The position numbers and the translations under genes are program-made. Below, piece after piece: positions 27,501 to 34,099 of a stretch of 53,232 nt of DNA. Within the stretch, counting starts at the first letter, position 1; each line of letters starts with the position of its first letter. Source of the DNA: Formosa sp. (GTDB lineage Bacteria > Bacteroidota > Bacteroidia > Flavobacteriales > Flavobacteriaceae); NCBI GenBank assembly GCA_002698705.1, contig NZZM01000030.1:5403-58634 (forward strand), given 5' to 3'. The notes beneath the pieces were generated by a model. It did not search any database, was not told where the DNA came from, and saw only the letters and a program-made list of their open reading frames with translations.

Positions 27501-28532
27501 TTGAAAATTATTGGTTTAATATCAACATTCTTCTTTGTAAGCTATCTTTATATTTTCTCACCAAAAATAGACGTAGTTAAGGTTTCTGGTGACAAAATAC
27601 TAGTGAATAATAAAACATATTTTATAAAAGGTATTTGTTATCACCCTGTTCCAAAGGGATCTACAAAGCGCAGTTTTAATAGCTTAAATCAAGACTTAGT
27701 TTTAATGAAGGAAGCTGGAGTTAATACCATTCGTTTGTACGAACCAATTGATGATATTGAAGTTTTAAATAAAATTCAAGCTAATGGAATGAGAGTGATT
27801 ATAAGTTTTGGTTATAATCAAAATGGATTATATGATATAAAATCAGGTACATTTATAAATTATATTAAGAAATATAAATTTCACAAAGCAATCTTATTAT
27901 GGGAATTAGGAAATGAGTATAATTACCATCCTGAATGGTTTGAAAATGATATCCAAAATTGGTATGATGCTTTAAGTTATGCTACAGACTTAATTCACAA
28001 AGTAGATAAAAACCATCCAGTGTCAACCGCTCATGGTGATTTACCAAATAAACAAGCTCTTTCATCTAACCCTAATCTTGATATTTGGGGGTTAAACGTA
28101 TATCGCTGGGATAAGCCACAATCTATTTTTGAGCAATGGAAAAATTTAAGTACTAAGCCTATTTATCTTTCTGAAACAGGAGCAGATAGTTACATGAAAA
28201 TTAGCAAGTCAGGATTTAAACAAGGCGAAAATCAAAAGGCTCAAGCCACTGCTAACGCTAAAATTATTGACGCTGTTTTTAATTACAGTAATATGGTTTC
28301 TGGGCTTTTTATTTTTTCTTTTACTGATGGGTTATGGAAAGCAGGAAATCCAGATTTGCAAGACGTCGGAGGTTGGGCACCCAATAGTAGCGGTGTTCCA
28401 TATGATGGTGCACCAAATGAAGAATTTTGGGGAATTGTAGATATTGATAGAAATAAAAAGCAAACATTTGATATTATTAAAGAAAAGTATAACTCGTTTA
28501 ATCCATCAAATAAAAATATTGGGAATGATTAA
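27501..28532 (+). CDS. Membrane-anchored TIM-barrel glycoside hydrolase (GH2/GH5/GH72-like, clan GH-A), 343 aa
   Basis: An N-terminal hydrophobic segment (about 4-20) anchors or exports it. The barrel starts with FIKGICYHPVPKGSTKRSF and MKEAGVNTIRLYEPIDD, a pattern shared with GH2 barrels and with fungal GH72 beta-1,3-glucanosyltransferases. The acid/base is Glu139 in LLWELGNEYNYHP and the nucleophile is Glu225 in IYLSETGAD. It begins with TTG, 18 bases after the phosphorylase; the hydrophobic segment starts right there, so a later start would remove it. It overlaps the GH30 gene by 8 bases. Inferred role: endo-cleavage or transglycosylation of beta-glucan on the periplasmic face. Glycosidase assignment is firm; the family number is uncertain. 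Confidence 0.8.
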   Translation: MKIIGLISTFFFVSYLYIFSPKIDVVKVSGDKILVNNKTYFIKGICYHPVPKGSTKRSFNSLNQDLVLMKEAGVNTIRLYEPIDDIEVLNKIQANGMRVIISFGYNQNGLYDIKSGTFINYIKKYKFHKAILLWELGNEYNYHPEWFENDIQNWYDALSYATDLIHKVDKNHPVSTAHGDLPNKQALSSNPNLDIWGLNVYRWDKPQSIFEQWKNLSTKPIYLSETGADSYMKISKSGFKQGENQKAQATANAKIIDAVFNYSNMVSGLFIFSFTDGLWKAGNPDLQDVGGWAPNSSGVPYDGAPNEEFWGIVDIDRNKKQTFDIIKEKYNSFNPSNKNIGND

Positions 28533-30021
28533 TTTAAAATGGACTATTTTTTTAATATCAGTTATGTTATTAAATCTCTTGCTTTATAATTGTCAAACTC
28601 CTGAACTTACAATTAAAATTTATGAGACTTCTGAAAGTGGTAACAAGTTGACTCTTATTAATGAATCTAGCCCATCACAATCACCTTCGATTATTAGTAT
28701 AAATTTTGATAAAAAATTTCAAACTATTTCTGGTTTTGGAGGTGCATTTACGGAGGCTTCTGCACATCTTCTTAACCAATTAAGTCCTTCTAAAAGAACC
28801 GAAATTTTGAATGCTTATTTTAGTGTTGAAGGCGCAGCCTATTCTATGGCTAGAACCCATATGAATTCCTGTGACTTTTCATTAGATCACTACTCTTATT
28901 CCCCTGTATATGGTGATAAAAATCTGGACCATTTTTCCATTGATGAAGATCGTACAGATTTGATTCCCATGATAAAAGATGCCTTAAAAATTTCTAAGGA
29001 GGGCTTTAAGCTCTTTGCATCTCCTTGGACAGCACCACCTTGGATGAAAGATAACAATGCATGGGTTGGAGGGAAATTACTTCCAGAATACTATGACACT
29101 TGGGCTTTATTTTTCTCCAAGTATGTAGATGCTTATAAAGATGAGGGAATTGATATTTGGGGTTTTACTGTTGAAAACGAACCAATGGGCAATGGAAACA
29201 ACTGGGAAAGTATGCATTTCACACCTGAGGAAATGACTGACTTTGTTCAAAACTATCTGGGACCAAAATTAGAAGGGGATGGTAAAGGAGATCTTGTAAT
29301 TCTTGGATACGATCAAAATCGAGCAGATATAAAAGAATGGGTAGATGTGATGTACAGAGATATAGACAGCTCTAAATATTTTGATGGTACAGCAATACAC
29401 TGGTATGAGAGCACCTACAACTACTTTCCCGAGGATCTACAATACGCACATCAAAAAGCCCCTAATAAATATTTGATTCAAACTGAAGCCTGCGTAGATT
29501 CAGAAGTACCGGTTTGGAAAGACGATGCATGGTACTGGAAAAAAGAAGCCACCGATTGGGGCTATGATTGGCGTGAAGCTTCCAAAAAATATTTACATCC
29601 TAAATATGCCCCAGCCAATCGCTATGCAAGAGACATTATTGGATGCCTTAACAACTGGGTAGATGGTTGGGTAGATTGGAATATGGTTTTGAACCGCCAA
29701 GGCGGCCCAAATTGGTTTAAAAATTGGTGCATAGCTCCCATTATTGTAGATCCAGATTTAGATGAAGTATATTACACACCATTGTATTATATTATGATGC
29801 ATTTTAGTAAATTTATAAGGCCACAAGCGGATGTAATAGCTGCGGATTCAACAGATAAAGATTTAATGGTCACTGCAGCGCATAACCCTGATGGCTCTAC
29901 CGCAGTGGTAGTTTTCAATGAAGGTTTCACAAGAAAAACCTATCAATTAAAAGGATTAAAATTAGAAAAGACCGTCAGTATCAGTCCGCAAGCCATTCAA
30001 ACAATTTTAATTACCAACTAA
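28525..30021 (+). CDS. GH30-family glycoside hydrolase lipoprotein (probable beta-glucanase), 498 aa
   Basis: The protein begins with a lipoprotein signal (INLKWTIFLISVMLLNLLLYNC). The catalytic barrel opens with QTISGFGGAFTEASAHLLNQL. The acid/base is Glu219 in TVENEPMGNGNNW and the nucleophile is Glu321 in LIQTEACVD. SPWTAPPWMKDN and the C-terminal beta-sandwich (PDGSTAVVVFNEGF) are GH30 features of the glucocerebrosidase/beta-1,6-glucanase side (subfamilies 1 and 3). The ATG at 28525 overlaps the upstream stop by 8 bases; a longer frame from 28444 lies inside the upstream gene and would hide the signal peptide. Expected role: removal of beta-1,6-linked glucose from laminarin-like glucan at the cell surface. 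Enzyme class secure, exact linkage inferred. Confidence 0.9.
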   Translation: MINLKWTIFLISVMLLNLLLYNCQTPELTIKIYETSESGNKLTLINESSPSQSPSIISINFDKKFQTISGFGGAFTEASAHLLNQLSPSKRTEILNAYFSVEGAAYSMARTHMNSCDFSLDHYSYSPVYGDKNLDHFSIDEDRTDLIPMIKDALKISKEGFKLFASPWTAPPWMKDNNAWVGGKLLPEYYDTWALFFSKYVDAYKDEGIDIWGFTVENEPMGNGNNWESMHFTPEEMTDFVQNYLGPKLEGDGKGDLVILGYDQNRADIKEWVDVMYRDIDSSKYFDGTAIHWYESTYNYFPEDLQYAHQKAPNKYLIQTEACVDSEVPVWKDDAWYWKKEATDWGYDWREASKKYLHPKYAPANRYARDIIGCLNNWVDGWVDWNMVLNRQGGPNWFKNWCIAPIIVDPDLDEVYYTPLYYIMMHFSKFIRPQADVIAADSTDKDLMVTAAHNPDGSTAVVVFNEGFTRKTYQLKGLKLEKTVSISPQAIQTILITN

Positions 30022-30032
30022 ATTAATAAATT

Positions 30033-31451
30033 ATGCAAACAACAAATACAACAGTCAATAAGGTATCAATGAGCCAAAAAATTGCTTTTGGATTTGGAAT
30101 GTTGGCCAACCAAATGTTTCCTGCGATCTTAGGAATCTTTATGGTTGTTCTAATTGAAGATTTGGGGTTTTCTGGCTGGATGTGGTCTTTAATTTTTTTG
30201 TGGCCTAGGATTTTTGATGCTTTCCTTGATCCTATCATGGGTTTTATTTCTGATAATACTAAGTCCAAATGGGGAAGACGTAGACAATATGTTTTTATTG
30301 GTGGAATTCTTATGGGACTTGCATATATATATATGTGGCAGCTTTATAAGTCTGATGGTGTAGAATATAACTTTTGGTATTTCTTTTTATGGTCTCTAGT
30401 ATTTTATTTGGGGTTGACTATTTTTAGCGTTCCTTATGTTGCTATGGGTTATGAAATGAGTGATGATTTTCACGAGAGAACAAATATTATGGCTATCTCG
30501 CAGTGGATTGGTCAATGGGCTTGGGTTATTGCACCTTTATTTTGGATAATAATGTATGATCAAGATTGGTTTCCCTCTGCGGATGTTGCTGTAAGAGAAT
30601 TGGCTATCTGGGTTGCTATTCCTTGTACGCTTTTCGCTCTAGTACCTGCCTTATTTATTAAAAGTAAATCTACATTAAACGAGGACTATGAGCCTCTAAA
30701 CTTGCCGAATGTTGGAAATAGCCTAATAAAAATATTTGAAAGTTTTATTGAAGCATTTAAAATTAAAGAATTTAGAAAATTATGTGGTGCAACTTTTTTA
30801 ATATTCAACGCTTTCAACACAGTAGCAGCATTGACATTTTTTGTAATTGTTTATAAATTATTTGATGGAGATGCCGGTTCATCTGGTATTTGGGTTTCTA
30901 TGTTTGGGTGTTTGGGTGCTTTAGGCACGACATTTATTGTAATTCCAGCAGTTGCTTGGATGTCTAAAAAATTTGGTAAGAAAAAGGCTTTTATGTTAGC
31001 ACAAGCAATCTCACTTGTTGGCTATATAATGCTTTATTTTTTATTCATACCCGGTAAACCATTTCTATATATCATTGCTTTACCCTTCTTTTCTTTTGGA
31101 ATAGGCAGCTTATTTACAATAATGATGTCAATGACTGCAGATGTAATTGATATTGATGAATTAAATACTGGAAAACGAAGGGAAGGAATTTTTGGTGCCA
31201 TTTATTGGTGGATGGTAAAAGTAGGCTTTGCTATTGCAGGTGCTCTCAGTGGTGCTATTATTACATTCGTTGGTTTTAATCCTGACCTTTCTACTCTAGA
31301 TCAACAAGGGGCTGTAGATGGGTTGCATGCTTTTTTCTGTTTTTTCCCAATGGGAGGAACAATTCTAGCAATGTTTATCATGCGTAACTATAGCATCAAT
31401 GAAGATAAAGCTAAAGAGACAAAAGCTGCATTGGCAGAAAAAAGAAAATAA
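30033..31451 (+). CDS. GPH-family (MelB-type) sugar:cation symporter, 472 aa
   Basis: This is an inner-membrane transporter with about 12 helices and the glycoside-pentoside-hexuronide layout. An early IFDAFLDPIMGFISDNTKSKWGRRRQYVFIGG region (about 65-95) carries the conserved Asp and Arg residues of the MelB family. The later TADVIDIDELNTGKRREGIFGAIYWWMVKVG segment (about 370-400) is the second diagnostic motif. It follows the GH30 gene by 11 bases, so it belongs to the same operon and probably imports the released glucose, gentiobiose or laminari-oligosaccharides for the cytoplasmic phosphorylase. No outer-membrane SusC/SusD pair is linked. Family assignment is confident; substrate inferred from neighbours. 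Confidence 0.92.
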   Translation: MQTTNTTVNKVSMSQKIAFGFGMLANQMFPAILGIFMVVLIEDLGFSGWMWSLIFLWPRIFDAFLDPIMGFISDNTKSKWGRRRQYVFIGGILMGLAYIYMWQLYKSDGVEYNFWYFFLWSLVFYLGLTIFSVPYVAMGYEMSDDFHERTNIMAISQWIGQWAWVIAPLFWIIMYDQDWFPSADVAVRELAIWVAIPCTLFALVPALFIKSKSTLNEDYEPLNLPNVGNSLIKIFESFIEAFKIKEFRKLCGATFLIFNAFNTVAALTFFVIVYKLFDGDAGSSGIWVSMFGCLGALGTTFIVIPAVAWMSKKFGKKKAFMLAQAISLVGYIMLYFLFIPGKPFLYIIALPFFSFGIGSLFTIMMSMTADVIDIDELNTGKRREGIFGAIYWWMVKVGFAIAGALSGAIITFVGFNPDLSTLDQQGAVDGLHAFFCFFPMGGTILAMFIMRNYSINEDKAKETKAALAEKRK

Positions 31452-31471
31452 TTAAGGAATGTGCAATTTAG

Positions 31472-31710
31472 TTTCTTAAATTTTGCTACCATAACCCATG
31501 CGGAAGCTACCATACTATTTAAATCTCGCTTGGTACTCCAACCCAATATTTGTATTGACAGATTATTACATCCGTATATAACTGCTACATCACTATTTAC
31601 AAAAGGCTTGTAATTTCATAATTCAAACTAAGGCTGTTAACTTTATCAAAATCTTTGATGACTTCAAGAACTGAATATCCATGTCCAGTTCCTAAGTTGT
31701 AAATTCCATA
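31472..31710 (-). pseudogene. galE: C-terminal remnant of UDP-glucose 4-epimerase (galE), frameshifted
   Basis: Reading leftward from 31710 gives YGIYNLGTGHGYSVLEVIKD, which matches the NLGTGxGYSVLEV block of GalE. The frame continues to NYEITSLL and a stop. A shift to another frame restores GalE-like sequence: SDVAVIYGCNNL, then IQILGWSTKRDLNSM and ASAWVMVAKFKK, equivalent to the GDVA...LGW...W ending of intact GalE. About 80 codons remain of roughly 340, with at least one frameshift and no N-terminal NAD-binding domain anywhere in the window. The remnant abuts and slightly overlaps the 3' end of the TauE/SafE gene (31692-31710). UDP-galactose epimerase function is certainly lost from this copy. 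Confidence 0.8.
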
Positions 31711-32564
31711 TAAATTATAAATCCAGCCATTACAAATATAAAATAACCAAAAAGTTTCCTGAGTTTTGAGTTACCAAAATAATTTCCTAGGTAGTTACCG
31801 ATAAAAACCCCAAAAAGGGCAAAGAATGTGAAAGGCAAAAGGAAAGACCAATCAATTGGCATTAATAAAGAATCACCAAGAAAAAAACCTATTAGTGACT
31901 TCAAGGTCACAATTACTAATGAAGTTCCAATTGCAGTCTTAATATTAATTTTGGTTAAAAAAATTAAAGCAGGAATAATTAAAAAACCCCCACCAGCACC
32001 AACAAAACCTGTAACCCCACCAATTATAATCCCTTCGACTATTATCAAAAGATAGTTGTAACCCAATCTTTTCGATGACTTTCTTGGAACATTATATTTT
32101 GGCACTTTTAACATACTATATGCAGCTGGTAACATAATAATTGCAAAAAGTCCTAAAACACCCATTCGTCTTGTAATAGACATGTCTCCAATCTGAAATA
32201 ATACATCTGGTAAAACAGGAATTAAAAATGATCTAACAGCAGTAACACTTAAAATCGCAGGAAGCCCAAAAATAAATACTATTTCAAAATTTATATTTCC
32301 TTTTTGGAATTGTTTTAAACTTCCTAAAAGGGCACTGAAACCTACTACAAATAAGGAATAGCCCGTTGCTAATTTTTCATCAATTAAAAATAAATATGTA
32401 AAAACAGGAACAGCCAAAATCGAGCCTCCAGCTCCAATAAGTCCAAGTATAATTCCAATTAGTACAGCAAAAAAATAACCAATAGGTTCAATCAAAATAA
32501 AAAATATTGTTGAGGAAGGATTTAAACTATTATAAACTTGTATAATCTTTTTACAAATTAACAA
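31692..32564 (-). CDS. TauE/SafE-family membrane permease, 290 aa
   Basis: This is an inner-membrane protein with about eight helices and the duplicated TauE/SafE signature: GIILGLIGAGGSILAVPVFTYL (about 37-58) and GGVTGFVGAGGGFLIIPALIFL (about 183-204). Such proteins export or import small anions such as sulfite, sulfoacetate or related compounds; the substrate here is unknown. The first 25 residues before the first helix are poorly conserved in character, so the true start may be a later non-ATG codon. Its last six codons (MEFTT-stop) run into sequence that also matches the galE remnant, so the natural C-terminus may have been replaced. It diverges from the orphan membrane gene at 32658. 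Confidence 0.88.
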   Translation of the reverse strand: MLICKKIIQVYNSLNPSSTIFFILIEPIGYFFAVLIGIILGLIGAGGSILAVPVFTYLFLIDEKLATGYSLFVVGFSALLGSLKQFQKGNINFEIVFIFGLPAILSVTAVRSFLIPVLPDVLFQIGDMSITRRMGVLGLFAIIMLPAAYSMLKVPKYNVPRKSSKRLGYNYLLIIVEGIIIGGVTGFVGAGGGFLIIPALIFLTKINIKTAIGTSLVIVTLKSLIGFFLGDSLLMPIDWSFLLPFTFFALFGVFIGNYLGNYFGNSKLRKLFGYFIFVMAGFIIYMEFTT

Positions 32565-32657
32565 AATTTGGTCTTAACATACTTTAACTTTTCTCAAAAC
32601 TATTTTTTGTAACTTTAAAAAAATTTTTACTCTTAACTAATACATTTACAGTTAATT

Positions 32658-33548
32658 ATGAAAAATATATTAACACTTGAAACACTTTATAGCTATTTGT
32701 TGTCTGAAAAAGTGAAGCTTAAAATTGAAAAAACAATTTTGGGTATTGGAATGATTAGTTTCGTGATACACCTAATTCTCATATACTTAAAGCGATATGG
32801 CCTGATTAATATTTTTGAAGGCTCCAATTTTTTTGATAGCCCAATTGCTGCGATCTATACTCCTTTTTCTTTCATATTAATATATGAAGTTTATTTGTTG
32901 ATTTTTTATTTACCCAGGTCAATAACTACTTACATAACAAAACAATATGAAATTATTACACTTATTGTCATACGGCGTATTTTTAAAGACTTATCAAACT
33001 TAGAATTTTCTTCCAATTGGTTTGAAATCAAAAATGATATGTATTTTACCTACGATATTTTAACAGCTTTAGTTCTGTTTTTTATGATTTATTTATTTAC
33101 ATATTTAAAAGAAAACCTTGAAAAAACGTCAGTTAATACCTCATTAAATGATTCAGATGTACAACAATTTATTAAGATAAAAAAGATAATGGCTTCACTA
33201 CTGATTCCAATTTTTTTATTTATTGGAATATTTACTTTTGGTGGATGGTTAACAACAGCAATACCTTCAAATATTAGCTTAGCTTTAAAAGACGTAAATA
33301 ACCTATTTTTTGACGAATTTTTTGCTGTTTTAATAATTGTAGATGTTTTACTTTTATTAGTTTCTTTCTTCTACACAGATTTATTTCACAAAGTAATTCG
33401 TAATTCAGGTTTTATTATTTCTACAATACTAATTCGTATGTCTTTTACAGTTGATGGTGTACTAAATAATATTTTGATTCTTGGTTCTGTTATTTTTGGA
33501 CTTGGTATCTTATGGATTCATAATAAGTTTTCGAGAATTAATGTTTAA
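32658..33548 (+). CDS. Multi-pass membrane protein of unknown function, 296 aa
   Basis: I do not recognise the family. Hydrophobic helices are seen at about 29-45, 65-85, 130-148, 178-200, 218-240 and 255-285, suggesting five to seven transmembrane segments. The loop between the third and fourth carries charged residues (KENLEKTSVNTSLNDSDVQQFIKIKK). No enzyme motif or transporter signature stands out. Codon use and AT content match the neighbours, so recent transfer is not indicated. It stands alone between divergent tauE/safE and a shared convergent terminator. It is a real gene, given its length, clean helices and the terminator directly after the stop. Confidence 0.8.
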   Translation: MKNILTLETLYSYLLSEKVKLKIEKTILGIGMISFVIHLILIYLKRYGLINIFEGSNFFDSPIAAIYTPFSFILIYEVYLLIFYLPRSITTYITKQYEIITLIVIRRIFKDLSNLEFSSNWFEIKNDMYFTYDILTALVLFFMIYLFTYLKENLEKTSVNTSLNDSDVQQFIKIKKIMASLLIPIFLFIGIFTFGGWLTTAIPSNISLALKDVNNLFFDEFFAVLIIVDVLLLLVSFFYTDLFHKVIRNSGFIISTILIRMSFTVDGVLNNILILGSVIFGLGILWIHNKFSRINV

Positions 33549-33552
33549 AATA

Positions 33553-33579
33553 AAAAATCCAAACTAAGTTTGGATTTTT
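33553..33579. terminator. Bidirectional terminator between the membrane protein and a secreted basic protein
   Basis: The stem AAAAATCCAAA / TTTGGATTTTT (33553-33563 with 33569-33579) has the loop CTAAG and A/T tracts on both sides. It lies between two convergent genes. Confidence 0.88.
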
Positions 33580-33604
33580 ATTATGTTGAAATTAAAAGAC
33601 TCTA

Positions 33605-34060
33605 CTATTTACGTCCTTTTTTTTTCAATTTAGAACGCCTTTTATCAAGAGTCTTCTTTTTTTTCAACGATTTGCCCCACAGTACATATTGTTTTTCTGA
33701 CAAAATATTTTTAACCCTTTTTTTCATAGCAATTTCTTCATTGAGCTTATCCAGTTCGATTTGGTAAATCTCATTTTTACTGGGACGTTCCTTGGGCTTA
33801 TTTTCCATACGCTCTTTCATTTTATTTGTTTTTTCTAAAATAAGTGCATATATCTGGTCTTCTTGTATTTGATTTAAATCTAAATCTAGGGTCATTTTTT
33901 TAGCCCAAAGCTTTGCTGCTTGCTCAGGATTTAACTTTTTTATTTCTTGCATTCGATGGTTAGGCTGCTTTCCACGTTCTGGTTTCATACCCCGATTTGG
34001 CTGTTGTGCAACTAAAGAAATACTGAAAAGAAAAATGAATATTTTTAAGCTAGATTTCAT
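33605..34060 (-). CDS. Small secreted basic helical protein (LTXXQ/Spy-like appearance), 151 aa
   Basis: A signal peptide (KSSLKIFIFLFSISLVAQ) exports this protein to the periplasm. The mature part is Met/Arg/Lys-rich and almost entirely helical. KKMTLDLDLNQIQEDQIYALIL and LDKLNEEIAMKKRVKNILSEKQYVLW resemble the paired helices of Spy/CpxP-type periplasmic proteins, where a conserved L-x-x-x-Q motif recurs. The C-terminus is extremely basic (KKKKTLDKRRSKLKKKGRK). Resemblance to the Spy family is only by pattern. It lies 39 bases downstream of the zinc metalloprotease gene on the same strand and probably shares its transcript. Real gene; function unknown. Confidence 0.72.
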   Translation of the reverse strand: MKSSLKIFIFLFSISLVAQQPNRGMKPERGKQPNHRMQEIKKLNPEQAAKLWAKKMTLDLDLNQIQEDQIYALILEKTNKMKERMENKPKERPSKNEIYQIELDKLNEEIAMKKRVKNILSEKQYVLWGKSLKKKKTLDKRRSKLKKKGRK

Positions 34061-34099
34061 ATAAATTGTTTTGAAAATTTTTTATAAACTTACAAAAAA

